Counted from the stretch's first letter, positions 44,323 to 54,014 are shown. The stretch: 64,000 nt of DNA from CAUZIR01 sp034421295 (GCA_034421295.1 DAOUKM010000010.1:33162-97161), one strand, 5' to 3'. Notes: generated from the letters alone by a model not told the origin. Numbers and translations: made by a program.

Positions 44323-45432
44323 TCAGCGGTCCGGCAGGAGGGTCGCCTTGCGCAGGGTCATCCTCTCCAGCTGGTCGGGGTCGGGCTCCGGCAGGCGTCC
44401 CGCGAAGGGCGCAAAGGTCTTGCGCTCGGTCAGCTCGGTCTGCGGATGACACAGGTCGCGCTCGTAAAAGCGCGAGGAGGGGAACAGGTCGCCCGGATAG
44501 GTGAAATTGGGCAGCGTGGCCACCTCGATGCATATAGCGCCGCCAAGCGCGCTTTCCAGCATGCCGCCCACCCACACGGGGATTCCCGCGTCCATTGCAA
44601 TATCGTGAACGCGCTTTGCGTTCTGCAGGCCGCCGATGCGGCCCGGCTTTATGTTTATGAACTTGCAGGCTCCCACCGCTATCGCCTGCTCGGCGGCCTT
44701 TACGCTGTGAATGGTCTCGTCCAGACACAGGGGGGTCTCGATCTGCCTGGCCAGTTCGGCATGGTCCAGCACGTCGTTCCAGTGGAGAGGCTGCTCGATG
44801 AATGCGAGACCCATCTTGTCGATCTCCTTAAACAGCGGAAGGTCGTCCAGGGTGTAGCCTGAGTTGCAGTCTATGTGGAATATCGTGTCGGGGAAGGTCG
44901 TCCTCACCGCCCTGAGCATGTCCAGATCCCAGCCGGGTGCCGCCTTGAGCTTTACCCTTGGGAAACCGGCGTCCACCGCTCCCTGGATCGCCTCCAGGAG
45001 CACGTCTATCGAGTCCTGAATCCCGAAGTCGGCGCCGGCGGCAACCTCCCTGTCCTCTCCACCCAGGAGGCGGTGCAAGGGGGTGCCGGTCAGATCGCTC
45101 TCAAGGGTCCACCAGGCGATCTCGATGGCGGCCTTTGCAAAGCTGTTGCCCTTGTAGATATCCAGGGCCTCGTTGAGCTCGGCCGCGGTCTCTAGATGGG
45201 AGCCCACGATTCTCGGGCCGAAGACCTCGGTTACGTGGTGATAGGCTGAGCCCGCGCTCTCATTCAGGTAGGTGGGCGCAAAAAAAGGCGTGGATTCCGA
45301 CCAGCCGTAGTGCTCCCCGCTGGTCGCCCTGACCAGGACCGAGTGTATGTCATGGTCAGAGCCGTACGCCGTGCGCCACGGCGAGATGAGGGGCATGGCC
45401 ACGTAGTAGACGTCGAGTCGATCGATTCGCAT
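44323..45432 (-). CDS. o-Succinylbenzoate synthase/N-acylamino acid racemase-like enolase
   Basis: The 369-residue enolase-superfamily enzyme belongs to the muconate lactonizing subgroup. Catalytic Lys-x-Lys is in RVKLKAAPGWD, metal ligands are Asp in FHIDCNSGY, Glu in AFIEQPL and Asp in LCLDETI, and the second catalytic Lys is in NIKPGRIGG. It may be MenC of menaquinone synthesis or an N-acylamino acid or dipeptide racemase. No other men genes are near, and alr in the same operon would fit an amino-acid racemase role equally well. Confidence 0.85.
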   Translation of the reverse strand: MRIDRLDVYYVAMPLISPWRTAYGSDHDIHSVLVRATSGEHYGWSESTPFFAPTYLNESAGSAYHHVTEVFGPRIVGSHLETAAELNEALDIYKGNSFAKAAIEIAWWTLESDLTGTPLHRLLGGEDREVAAGADFGIQDSIDVLLEAIQGAVDAGFPRVKLKAAPGWDLDMLRAVRTTFPDTIFHIDCNSGYTLDDLPLFKEIDKMGLAFIEQPLHWNDVLDHAELARQIETPLCLDETIHSVKAAEQAIAVGACKFINIKPGRIGGLQNAKRVHDIAMDAGIPVWVGGMLESALGGAICIEVATLPNFTYPGDLFPSSRFYERDLCHPQTELTERKTFAPFAGRLPEPDPDQLERMTLRKATLLPDR

Positions 45433-45540
45433 AACGCTTAATGTCGCCGATGGCGGGGCCGGCCCGGACCACGAAGGCCGCGGGCAGGTCCCGTGCGGGC
45501 GGCGTACCTAACTTAACCGCGCCAGGAGGGCTCAGGCAAC

Positions 45541-46050
45541 CTAGAGTGACCAGTAGCCGGCAACGCCGCAGGCCTGCACCAGGTCTGCGGCGTGACCGCT
45601 CAGCGCCTCTACGTCGCCGGATGTAACGGAGGCGAGGAGGGCCGCGCTCGCCTCCCTGATCGGAGGCTCCGCATCGGTGGCCGCATCGGCCACCGCCATC
45701 ACCCTCTCGATGAATTCGGCGTCGCTGACCTCCCTTTCAGATACGTCCAGAAGGAAATTCGCGAAGAGCTCGCACGCGGCGCGGCCGGCCGGATCGCCGC
45801 CGGAGGAGGAAGAAAAGGAATAGGTCAGAGGCAGGACTACGGCCAGCACGATGGCGACGACGATCAGTAATCCGCAGCCGATCTGAAAGCCCTTGAATTT
45901 TCCGGAAGGCTCAGAGTACTCGTCGGCAGGGCGGTAGCGGGCCCGGTCACGGTCATCTCCGGGTTCACTCCCGCGGTTCGACCGGTCGCCCGGCGAGGGA
46001 TTCCTGGAAAAGTCCGGGTCGTATTGGTGGGGGCGTTGCTCGGGGCTCAT
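45541..46050 (-). CDS. Single-pass membrane protein of unknown function
   Basis: The 169-residue protein has a charged, disordered N-terminal 50 residues rich in Arg, Asp and Pro. A transmembrane helix (IGCGLLIVVAIVLAVVLPLTY) at about 57-77 is followed by a helical external domain with two conserved-looking Cys (RAACELFANFLLDVSERE; LVQACGVAGYW). I recognise no family. It is divergent from the YceI lipoprotein. Confidence 0.65.
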   Translation of the reverse strand: MSPEQRPHQYDPDFSRNPSPGDRSNRGSEPGDDRDRARYRPADEYSEPSGKFKGFQIGCGLLIVVAIVLAVVLPLTYSFSSSSGGDPAGRAACELFANFLLDVSEREVSDAEFIERVMAVADAATDAEPPIREASAALLASVTSGDVEALSGHAADLVQACGVAGYWSL

Positions 46051-46263
46051 GTTCGTAGGTTGAACGGCGGTTCAACTGATCAAACAACAGGTTACCCTTT
46101 ATCCTGTCAGGGGCCTAACGATTCCAATCAAGGGTCGTTGAGGACGTCGGGGAAAGTGCGTGCCCCGTCCGGGCGCCGGAGGTCACGGGATGCGCGCGCG
46201 AGCTCTGGGGCCCGACTGCCATACAGCTTGATTGATTACCTGCGCTGGAGAGGACGAAGACAC

Positions 46264-47013
46264 ATGAGGTACCTATCGGCGATCGGCTTGCTGGCGATTG
46301 TCGCCTTGCTCACGGCGGCCTGCGGGGGCTCGACAGCGCCGGTCGAAACCGCGACACCCCCACCCGCACCCGCGGAAGACGTGGGCGCCGTGGCGACGGC
46401 GACCCCAACCGCGACCGCGGAAGACGTGGGCGCCGCGGCGACGGCGACCCCAGCCGCAGAGCCACCGGGGGAACGTCAGGCCGGTGACGTGGAGGGGATC
46501 GTGTTCGTCGTCGGCGAGGAGTCCGAAGCGACGTTCACGGTGGAAGAGCAGCTCGCCAGGCTTACAGTGCCCAACGACGCCGTAATGCGCACGAGCGCCC
46601 TGTCCGGCGAGGCGAGGCTGGACGGAGGGGCCTTCGCGATCGAGATAGACCTTACAACTCTGACCAGCGACCAGGGCTTTCGCGACCGATATGTGCGCAC
46701 CCGGATGTTCGCCTCCGACCCCAAAGCCGTCTTCGCGGTTCCCGACGCCGGCGAACTTCCAGCCGGCTTCAGCGACGGCGAAACGGTTACGACCAGCGTC
46801 ATGGGAACGCTAACCTTGCTCGGCAAGGAGTTCCCACTCTCGTTCGAGATAGAGGCCAGAGATGATGGGCACACCGTGTTCGTACTGGGCAGGACCCAGT
46901 TCACCTGGGAGGAGCTGGAGGTCCCGGTACCCCAGGTGCAGTCGGTGGTCTGGATCGCAGACGAGGTCCGTGTCGAGGTGCTGCTGGCCCTCGAGCCGGG
47001 CGGCGACCAATGA
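46264..47013 (+). CDS. YceI-family lipoprotein
   Basis: The 249-residue protein starts at ATG 46264, with GAGAGGA upstream. The lipobox is LLTAACGG. A Pro/Ala/Thr linker then contains a 15-residue tandem duplication. Residues about 75-245 form the YceI lipocalin-like barrel that binds isoprenoid lipids (DVEGIVFVVGEESEATFTVEE, AIEIDLTTLTSDQGFRDRYVRTRM, VMGTLTLLGKEFPLSF, TQFTWEELEVPVP). It is likely exposed on the cell surface. It is followed by a membrane protein gene. Confidence 0.88.
   Translation: MRYLSAIGLLAIVALLTAACGGSTAPVETATPPPAPAEDVGAVATATPTATAEDVGAAATATPAAEPPGERQAGDVEGIVFVVGEESEATFTVEEQLARLTVPNDAVMRTSALSGEARLDGGAFAIEIDLTTLTSDQGFRDRYVRTRMFASDPKAVFAVPDAGELPAGFSDGETVTTSVMGTLTLLGKEFPLSFEIEARDDGHTVFVLGRTQFTWEELEVPVPQVQSVVWIADEVRVEVLLALEPGGDQ
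46371..46456 (+). repeat. 45-bp tandem duplication inside the YceI linker
   Basis: A unit starting CGCGGAAGACGTGGGCGCCG at 46371 recurs at 46416, nearly two full copies. It encodes AEDVGA-ATATP twice in the disordered linker. The frame is preserved, and this is a probable slippage duplication. Confidence 0.8.
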
Positions 47014-47045
47014 TCGGCTAGGGGCAGAACACAGGAAGCGGCCGA

Positions 47046-47642
47046 ATGGCATCAGAGCCCTCCAAGACCGGCGCGATCGGCAGCCGGCGGGCCATCCTCG
47101 CCGGGCTCGCCGCCGGGGCAATGGCGGCCATCGTCGCCTCGCTGGTGCAGCTGCCGCTCCACTCCCCGACCGACGTCATCTTCAATAGCCTGACCGTGAC
47201 GGTCGGCTCACTTATCGCCGGACTGCTGGCAGGCGCACTGTGGGCAGCTGCCTGCAAGAGCGCCTCTCGCCGCCGGGTCTTCTTCGTGGCCTGGTTGGCC
47301 CTGTTCGGGATCGTGGCCGGCGCCGCTGCGGCCGGCGACACCCAGGTCGACCGAACGCTCTCGTTCGTGGTGCCACTGGCGGCAATCGTCATGGCATCCA
47401 CCGGCATAGGTACGCCTCTTCTGGCAGGCTCAGGACGCATCGGCTACCTGGCTGCGTCACTGGCGGTGGCGGCGGCCGTCGGCATTGGCGCTGGCCTGGC
47501 GACCCAGGGGGACGCTGAAAGCGGCCGCCTCGAGCTCCCTCCCCGCGCCAACGGGGCGATGCCGCGCGACGATGCGGGGATGGAGGCCGGGATCCTAGCC
47601 GTGTTCGACGGATTCCGGCAGGTGCGACCGCTCGTAATGTAG
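47046..47642 (+). CDS. Multi-pass membrane protein of unknown function
   Basis: The 198-residue protein has about four to five Ala/Gly-rich membrane helices (AILAGLAAGAMAAIVASL; LTVTVGSLIAGLLAGALWAA; VFFVAWLALFGIVAGAAAAG; LAASLAVAAAVGIGAGL). No family is recognised. The 3' end overlaps the opposite DUF3500 gene by 48 bases. It lies 32 bases after the YceI gene, likely in the same transcript. Confidence 0.6.
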   Translation: MASEPSKTGAIGSRRAILAGLAAGAMAAIVASLVQLPLHSPTDVIFNSLTVTVGSLIAGLLAGALWAAACKSASRRRVFFVAWLALFGIVAGAAAAGDTQVDRTLSFVVPLAAIVMASTGIGTPLLAGSGRIGYLAASLAVAAAVGIGAGLATQGDAESGRLELPPRANGAMPRDDAGMEAGILAVFDGFRQVRPLVM

Positions 47643-48650
47643 ACGCAGCAGATCGACCCCAAAGTCCTCGTCGACATCCCTCATGACCGAGTGAATGTGA
47701 TTGGCGTCGTTCTGGACGTTATCCTGCTCGATCAAAAAGCTCCCCGGCCTGAGCCGATGCACCCGAAAGTACCTGCCCTGCCCGGGCTGGTCGCCCCCGG
47801 CCCATGTAAAGTCCAGCCTCTCGAACCCGTCGTCGCGCAGACCCACCAGTATGGGTTCGGCCAGCTCAGGCCTGAGCCGATTGACATAGTCCGAGACCAG
47901 GTTCCAGAGCCGATCCTGCTGGCCCCTGTTCATATCCGCAGCCGACAGACCACTGGGTGGGAGGGCCGACCCCGGGCCGTCGATCAGGATGGGTGAGTTG
48001 AGGGTGACAATGTCCAGAGGAGCCAGCTCACTGACAACCGCCCTGGATCTCTGAGCGCTGTCGAGCGAGGACAGAAGTTCGCGGGCCTTTTCGTCGGTGT
48101 CCCAGAGTATGCCGGCGTCGGCCCCGGGATACCCATGGGGGACAAGCGCCGGGTTGGAGCCGAGGAAATTGGGTGTGGACGCGACCGCTCGCCCTTCGAC
48201 AACTGTAAAGGCGCAGAAGACATGGTGGCCGTTCAGGCTCCAGCTCCAGGCCTCGGAGCCCGGATCTCCGAAGATGCGCAGGAAATAGAGGCCCGGGTCA
48301 CGGTCGAACATGGCTGTCCCGGCGTCTGTCTCGATCTTTCCCAGGACCGCCTCCAGTTGGGTGACCCGGCGCGCTCGATCCGTGCCGTCGGCCGACATAC
48401 CCGTGGCGACGAGGGCGAAGGTAAGCTCCATCTGGTCGGCGTCCATGTCGAGCAGCGCAAGGCCCCTGTACTTCATGGGGGCGTAGTTCCAGTAGAGGCG
48501 TTCGTAGTGGTCCTCCGAGAAAAGGGCCCGCGCCCTTTGAGACGGGGAGAGCGTTCCGATCAGGCGCCCTGCCGCGTCTGCCATCTCCGAGGCCACGACC
48601 GGCAGATCCGGGCTTGAGTGGACTGCTCTATCGGTGTCGATGGTGGACAT
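47595..48650 (-). CDS. DUF3500-family protein
   Basis: The 351-residue protein shows the features of the DUF3500 family: LSPSQRARALFSEDHYERLYWNYAP near the N-terminus, YFLRIFGDPGSEAWSWSLNGHHVF, and LDFTWAGGDQPGQGRYFRVHRLRPGSFLIE split over two strands, then DNVQNDANHIHSVMRD. No signal peptide is evident. The activity is unknown; the family is common in bacteria with sugar- and aromatic-degrading gene sets. It is the downstream partner of the SMP-30 gene. Confidence 0.85.
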   Translation of the reverse strand: MSTIDTDRAVHSSPDLPVVASEMADAAGRLIGTLSPSQRARALFSEDHYERLYWNYAPMKYRGLALLDMDADQMELTFALVATGMSADGTDRARRVTQLEAVLGKIETDAGTAMFDRDPGLYFLRIFGDPGSEAWSWSLNGHHVFCAFTVVEGRAVASTPNFLGSNPALVPHGYPGADAGILWDTDEKARELLSSLDSAQRSRAVVSELAPLDIVTLNSPILIDGPGSALPPSGLSAADMNRGQQDRLWNLVSDYVNRLRPELAEPILVGLRDDGFERLDFTWAGGDQPGQGRYFRVHRLRPGSFLIEQDNVQNDANHIHSVMRDVDEDFGVDLLRLHYERSHLPESVEHG

Positions 48651-48687
48651 ATCGCCCCCGGCAGATCAGGACCGCAGCCGCGGCCTC

Positions 48688-49566
48688 CTAGACGGAGACG
48701 CGGGAGCGGAACTCGCTTACGCCTCTTACGCCCATAGCCGAAAGGTCCAGGCGGTACAGCGCACCCGCGTGCTCGCCATCCGACCGCTTATCCTCCCCGC
48801 CGGCAGACGTGACATATGCATCGGTCAGGTCGTGCCCGCCGAGTATTACGCTGGTGGTCTTGAGCATGGGTACGTCAACCTTGCGGTCGAAAGAGCCGTC
48901 CGGCGCGTAGCGGTAGAGCCCGCTGCCGCGAAAGCGCGCCGACCACACGTAGCCGTCCGAATCGACGGTCATGCCGTCGGGCAGCCCTCCGTCGGACGCG
49001 TCGGCAAATGGCCGTCGATTCGAGAGGCGACCGGTGTCCACATCGTAGTCGAACACGTCGATGCGGTAGGTCTGCGAGTCCGTGTAGTACATCCGGGTAT
49101 GGTCAAGCGTAAAGCCCATACCGTTCGAGATACCTATGTCGCTTTCGACGACGGTAAGGGTGCCATCGAGGTCCATTCGATAGAGCGATCCAGGGCCGCT
49201 CTCGTTGGCGATGGTACCGGCAAACACCCTGCCGACCGGGTCAGCTATCACGTCATTGAACTTGCGGCCCTGCTCCTCGGGGATCGCCTCGATTACCCAC
49301 CTGAACCGGCCGTCTTCGACGACACCGACCCCCGCGTTGTATGTGAAGCAGAGCAGGGAACCGTCGGCTTGGATGGTAAACCCGCCTATGCCGGTCGGGC
49401 CCTGCATGTAAAGATCGCTCTGGCCGCTGGACGGGTCATGCCAATAGATCTTGCCCGGCGGAATGTCGACCCAGTACAGCCTGCCGTCCCCCGGGTGCCA
49501 CAGTGGACCCTCGCCCACCTGGTTGGCGAAATCAACGATCAGTTCGGGCTGCATTCCGGTCTTCAC
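48688..49566 (-). CDS. SMP-30/gluconolactonase family protein
   Basis: The 292-residue six-bladed propeller has the metal-site Glu in VGEGPLWHPGDGRLYWVD, Asn in GRKFNDVIADPVG, and Asp in GLPDGMTVDSDGYVW, all typical of lactonases acting on sugar lactones. It is cytoplasmic and lies 37 bases upstream of DUF3500 on the same strand. It fits the sugar-acid catabolism seen elsewhere in the window. Confidence 0.9.
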   Translation of the reverse strand: MKTGMQPELIVDFANQVGEGPLWHPGDGRLYWVDIPPGKIYWHDPSSGQSDLYMQGPTGIGGFTIQADGSLLCFTYNAGVGVVEDGRFRWVIEAIPEEQGRKFNDVIADPVGRVFAGTIANESGPGSLYRMDLDGTLTVVESDIGISNGMGFTLDHTRMYYTDSQTYRIDVFDYDVDTGRLSNRRPFADASDGGLPDGMTVDSDGYVWSARFRGSGLYRYAPDGSFDRKVDVPMLKTTSVILGGHDLTDAYVTSAGGEDKRSDGEHAGALYRLDLSAMGVRGVSEFRSRVSV

Positions 49567-49625
49567 CCCTCAGTCGCCCAAGAGTATGGGTCATAACCCG
49601 CACTTTGGAAATTCGGAAAACGACA

Positions 49626-49657
49626 GGGCGGGCCGGATACGTCCGGCCCGCCCTTTT
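49626..49657 (-). terminator. Strong hairpin terminator between hup and the SMP-30 gene
   Basis: There is a perfect 12-bp stem (49626-49637 with 49642-49653) and a TACG tetraloop. On the plus strand a TTTT run follows directly; on the minus strand, the direction of hup, the U-run is broken (TGTCGTTTT). It can end hup transcription and may act on both strands. Confidence 0.75.
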
Positions 49658-49713
49658 CTAGGTTCTCTCAGATCGCGAGGCGGACGCCTCACGAGCCGCA
49701 TCAGCTACTGGCG

Positions 49714-50004
49714 CTACTGGGCCGCGGCGCTGAGGTTGGCCCCAGCGGTGAAGCCGACGCGCTTGTGGGCCGGCACCGTTATGAGGGACCCCGCCTGACC
49801 ACCGCGTATGGGCCTGACCCTTCTGGCCTTGACCTGTCGGACCTCAAAGGATCCGAAACCGGTAAGGACGACACGATCTCCAGCCGAAAGAGCTTCCTGA
49901 ATGCTGTCGAGTACCGCGTTTAGCGCAGCCTCGCCCTGAGCCCTCGAACCGCCTAGCTTGGAGGCGACCCGTGCGGTCAGATCACTCTTCCTCAACGTTG
50001 CCAT
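49714..50004 (-). CDS. hup: HU-family DNA-binding protein
   Basis: The 96-residue nucleoid protein has the N-terminal helix region LRKSDLTARVASKLGGSRA, VLTGFGSFEVRQVKARRVRP, and the flexible beta-arm with RPIRGG(Q) in place of the usual RNPQTG. The start has a perfect AGGAGG 8 bases upstream. It binds and bends DNA. A strong hairpin lies downstream. Confidence 0.93.
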   Translation of the reverse strand: MATLRKSDLTARVASKLGGSRAQGEAALNAVLDSIQEALSAGDRVVLTGFGSFEVRQVKARRVRPIRGGQAGSLITVPAHKRVGFTAGANLSAAAQ

Positions 50005-50684
50005 AAACGACTACCTCCTTGGTCATGATGGCCCGGCCCACGGCAAACCAGACTAACATGGTGCCGGGTAAAACAGGTGCCTTTTGCTGTATTTGACGAG
50101 CGTGCTAGCGGCCCTCCGGACCGGTGGCATGGGCACCCGCCGGGCCCTGTCTCGCGCTGCGCAGATAGTATGTTCTTGTAGTTACCCTGTCAACCCCCAT
50201 CTGTGGCATCGCCTTGCAGACCGCCCGTCGCATGCTACAGGCGTTCGCGCCCACATTGTCACCTATTAGGAGCGATTCTGGCGAACGTTCGTTCGGTTTC
50301 AAGTTTTCTGCCTAATCGCCTAGGGCACGGCGCACACGCCTGCCAGGACCTTCCTGTCCGCCGAGGATTGCACAGCAGCACGAAGATCCCCCCGCTCAGC
50401 CCCCGTAACGTGCAAGCCAACCATCCTTATCCTGAGACGCAGATCGGTCATCCGCAATCGCCCGAGCGTCCGTGCGGGAGACCTGGCCAGGTCGCCCGAT
50501 CGGTCCTCCCGGGGATGAATATGTCCTCCTCCCCGCCGGCCTCTCCGCCTGATGACACATGCCCCTTTCGAGCGCAGGATTCCCCCATATGCGGTCCACG
50601 GGGTCTTTGCCGCTTCCTGCTAGGATGGTCACATCTGTCATGCGGAGAGGCCTCCGGGCGGCCGCTCGCAGGGAGACAACCCAG
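50005..50684. other. Long intergenic region, hup upstream side
   Basis: This 680-base region lies between divergent hup and the hydrolase gene. Several short open frames occur, but none has a protein-like pattern or ribosome-binding site. Apart from the SOS-box-like sequence at 50282, I see nothing in it. A small RNA cannot be excluded. Confidence 0.45.
50282..50295. promoter_or_regulatory. SOS-box-like palindrome
   Basis: CGAAC-GTTC-GTTCG fits the gram-positive LexA pattern CGAAC-N4-GTTCG at the arms, with one deviation in the spacer. It lies 390 bases before the hydrolase and 278 bases from hup, so the target is unclear and it could be chance. Confidence 0.25.
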
Positions 50685-51518
50685 ATGCTCGCTAACGTCA
50701 ACGACACCACGCTCTACTACGAACTGCTCGGCGACGGACCACCGCTGATGTTCATGCACGGTGGGCTCGGCTTCGACCACACGTACTTTCGGCCCTGGGT
50801 CGACCCCCTCACCGAAGACTTCACGCTAATCCTCTACGACCACAGGGGCAACGGACGCTCGGAGCGCCCGCCCGATCTCGACGACGTATCCCACTCCACC
50901 TGGGCCGACGACGCCGAAGCGCTCAGGCAGCACCTTGGCATCGATCGCATGATCCTGCTCGGCCAGTCCTACGGAGGCGTAATCGCCCTGCACTATGCCC
51001 TCAGATACCAGGAGCACCTGGCCGGACTGATCCTAGCCACCGCCCACCCGGCATGGGACTACATGGACGTCGTCCTCGAAAAGGCCAGGCAGAAGGGCAC
51101 GCCCGAGGAGGCAGCGGCAATCGAGCGGCGCTTCTTCGAACACCTGGAGAACGACGAGGATCTGGCGAATCTTGCCGCGACGATAGGCGGCCTGTACTTT
51201 CACGATCCCGACTGCGAGGCCGCCAAGACGTTTGGCATCGAAACACGCTTTTCCGCCGCCGCATACAACCACAGCGTCATCGACATCCACTCCCGGCACA
51301 ACGTGGTCGACAGGCTCGGGGAGATCGATGTGCCCACCCTGGTGCTGTGCGGGGCCGACGACTTCATAACCCCCTACGAGCAGTGCTCGGCCCGCATCCA
51401 CTGGGGCATTCCGGGATCAAAGCTCGTCATGTTCGAGCGCAGCGGCCACATGGTATTTGCCGAAGAGCAGCAAAAGTTCCTTGACGTGGTGCGCAGGTTC
51501 GCAGGCGGCCTGACCTGA
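50685..51518 (+). CDS. Alpha/beta-fold hydrolase (proline iminopeptidase-like)
   Basis: The 277-residue protein starts at ATG 50685 with GGGAG upstream. It has MFMHGGLGFDHTYF (oxyanion hole), YDHRGNGRS, the nucleophile elbow GQSYGGVIA, Asp in LVLCGADDFITP, and His in ERSGHMVFAE. The order is that of prolyl aminopeptidase-like or haloalkane/epoxide hydrolases. The substrate is unknown. Confidence 0.88.
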   Translation: MLANVNDTTLYYELLGDGPPLMFMHGGLGFDHTYFRPWVDPLTEDFTLILYDHRGNGRSERPPDLDDVSHSTWADDAEALRQHLGIDRMILLGQSYGGVIALHYALRYQEHLAGLILATAHPAWDYMDVVLEKARQKGTPEEAAAIERRFFEHLENDEDLANLAATIGGLYFHDPDCEAAKTFGIETRFSAAAYNHSVIDIHSRHNVVDRLGEIDVPTLVLCGADDFITPYEQCSARIHWGIPGSKLVMFERSGHMVFAEEQQKFLDVVRRFAGGLT

Positions 51519-51767
51519 CCTTCGCTCAAGGCGAACCCGAGCGGTGCCTGCCGGGCCGCGTCGGCACAGAGCCGGGATCAATCAACGCTCTCGACGTCCG
51601 AAGATGCGGCGATAGAGCCTACGCCGCGCTCCGCCCATGCAGCCCTCTGAGGTGGAATCGCGTTTCCGAAGAGAGCGGCAACGTCCGGTTGGTAACATCG
51701 CGGGATGCGCAGGGATTCCTCAGACCCTAGCCATCTCCCGGCCGGGGACCCGAACAGCTACGGATAG

Positions 51768-54014
51768 TTGCTCGCGCGCCTGACTGACTTCGTTAGCAGC
51801 CCGCGCGGTAAGTGGGTGACTCTGGCCGTCTGGATCGTCGCGGCCGGGCTCCTGATCTCCCAGCTCCCCGGGCTCGGCGAGGCGACCGAGAACGAGCAGG
51901 CCCTGTTCCTGCCAAGGGACGCTGAGGCGACCAGGGCCTACGAGTTTGCACGGGACAGCTTCCCTTCGGCCGGAACACCTGTACTGATCGTGTTTCGCGA
52001 GCCCGACGGTCTCGGCCCGTCTGCCTTTGCGGCTGCCGCTGAGATCGGGGAATGGCTGTCGGGTTCCGGGAGGCCCAAAGGCGTCGGCCAGGTCCTATAC
52101 CCGCAGCCGGCGGCGGGCGGCGGATCCGGCCTGGTCTCCTCCGATGGCACAACGATGTACGTCTTCGTCGAGATCGCCGGCGAGCCCGCAGAACAGACCT
52201 TCATCGACGCGGTAAAGGCCATACGCGACCGCTCCGCAGCCCTCGAGCTGACCGGCGTCGAGGTCGCCGTGGGGGGACCCGGCGGCCTCATAGTTGACCT
52301 GATCGGGGTCTTCTCCCAGATCGATACGCTGCTGCTTCTGGTGACGGTCCTCCTGGTGCTCGTGCTGCTGATCGTCATCTACCGCTCGCCGATCATGGCC
52401 GCCATCCCGCTTCTAGGAGTGGGCCTCGTCTTCCAGCTGGCCGGCGCTATCGGCGGCTGGTTCGCCATCCAGTTCGACCTGCCGGTATCGGGACAGACCA
52501 CGGGGATCATGACGGTCGTGCTCTTCGGCACAGGCACGGACTACGTGCTCTTCGTCTCGGCCCGCTTCCGCGAGGAGCTGTCCCGCCACGGCGACCCGCA
52601 CGAGGCCATGCGCCAGACCATGCGGGGCGTGGGCGGTGCCGTGGCCTCGGCTGGAACGACCATCCTGGTGGCATGCGCCGCCCTCGGGCTGGCGACACTG
52701 CGGTCATACCAGGCGCTGGGGCCGGTCATAGCCCTTGCGGTCGCGCTGATGATGCTGGCCGCAGTAACGCTCATCCCCGCGGTCCTGACCATCTTCGGAA
52801 GGCGCGCCTTCTGGCCCATGCAGCCCCGCCAGGAAGCGATGGCCTCTCCCAGGGTCGACTGGCGCCGGAGCCTCTACGGCAGGGTGGGCGCAGTCGTCCT
52901 GCGCAGGCCGGGCCTGACGCTGGCCATAACGGCCGTGGGACTCGCGGTCCTGATTGCGGGACTGATCCCCTTCCGGACCAACTACGACCAGCTTGCGAGC
53001 CTCCCGGGCAATACCGAATCGGTCAGGAGCTTCGAACTGCTCAGAGAGGGCTTTCCCCCGGGTGCGCTCTCGGCAACGCGGGTCTACATCTCGCTGCCCA
53101 CGGGCGCACATGCGCTCGATCCCGTTACGCTCGAGCACCTGGACAGGATCGCCCTCGACCTGGCCGGCCACCCGGATGTTGCCGATGTTTCAGGTCCGAG
53201 CAGACCGTTTGGAATGGAGGGACCCCTGGCCGCCCAGCTCCCGCCCGCAAGCGCACTTCGATTCGTGTCGGCGGACGGACGTGCGGTCCGCATCGAGGTG
53301 GTGCTCAGGGAAAACCCCTTCTCCGGCGAGGCCCTCGATGCCGTGCCCGAGCTACGCACCCTCGCCCGCCAAAGTGCCCGGTCACTCGGCCTGCCGGAGG
53401 ACGGCGTGCTCGTTGGCGGCGACACCGCCGAGTCCTACGACACCCGCACAGCCGGCGACCGGGATTCCCTGGTTGTGCTTCCGCTCATCCTGCTGGCCAT
53501 AGGGGTCGTCCTCGCACTGCTGCTGCGCTCGCTGATCGCCCCCCTGTACCTGATGGCCACCATTGCCTTCACGTACTTCGCAACCCTCGGCCTTGCCGTC
53601 TTTGTCTTCGTCCTCCTGATGGGTCACGCCGGGGTCGGTCCGGCCGTGCCATTCTTCCTGTTCGTGTTCCTGAACGCGCTCAGCGTCGACTACAACATCT
53701 ACCTGATGTCCCGCATCCGCGAGGAGGCGAGGCGAGCACCCCTCAAGGACGCAACGCGCCACGCGCTCGCCCGCACCGGCCCGGTCATCACCTCTGCCGG
53801 ACTCATCCTGGCCGGAACATTCTCGGCCCTGATGACGCTTCCGCTCCAGGACCTGCTGCAGCTCGGATTCGGGGTGGCCGTCGGAGTGCTGATCGACACG
53901 TTCATCACCCGCACGCTGATCGTACCGGCGCTCGTTACGCTCATCGGCCGCTGGAACTGGTGGCCCTCACGCGTCGCTTCATCGCGGGTTTCTCCTCCCG
54001 GCCGCAGACCTTGA
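51768..54014 (+). CDS. MMPL-family RND transporter
   Basis: The 748-residue protein starts at TTG 51768. It has 11-12 membrane helices in two halves, each with a large external loop between helices 1 and 2. The signature TDYVLF in GTGTDYVLFVSARFREEL and SVDYNIYLMSRIREE mark the proton-relay helices. Such proteins export lipids, siderophores or drugs. A 250-base gap precedes it, and no partner gene is evident. The C-terminal tail is short and Ser/Arg-rich. Confidence 0.9.
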   Translation: MLARLTDFVSSPRGKWVTLAVWIVAAGLLISQLPGLGEATENEQALFLPRDAEATRAYEFARDSFPSAGTPVLIVFREPDGLGPSAFAAAAEIGEWLSGSGRPKGVGQVLYPQPAAGGGSGLVSSDGTTMYVFVEIAGEPAEQTFIDAVKAIRDRSAALELTGVEVAVGGPGGLIVDLIGVFSQIDTLLLLVTVLLVLVLLIVIYRSPIMAAIPLLGVGLVFQLAGAIGGWFAIQFDLPVSGQTTGIMTVVLFGTGTDYVLFVSARFREELSRHGDPHEAMRQTMRGVGGAVASAGTTILVACAALGLATLRSYQALGPVIALAVALMMLAAVTLIPAVLTIFGRRAFWPMQPRQEAMASPRVDWRRSLYGRVGAVVLRRPGLTLAITAVGLAVLIAGLIPFRTNYDQLASLPGNTESVRSFELLREGFPPGALSATRVYISLPTGAHALDPVTLEHLDRIALDLAGHPDVADVSGPSRPFGMEGPLAAQLPPASALRFVSADGRAVRIEVVLRENPFSGEALDAVPELRTLARQSARSLGLPEDGVLVGGDTAESYDTRTAGDRDSLVVLPLILLAIGVVLALLLRSLIAPLYLMATIAFTYFATLGLAVFVFVLLMGHAGVGPAVPFFLFVFLNALSVDYNIYLMSRIREEARRAPLKDATRHALARTGPVITSAGLILAGTFSALMTLPLQDLLQLGFGVAVGVLIDTFITRTLIVPALVTLIGRWNWWPSRVASSRVSPPGRRP

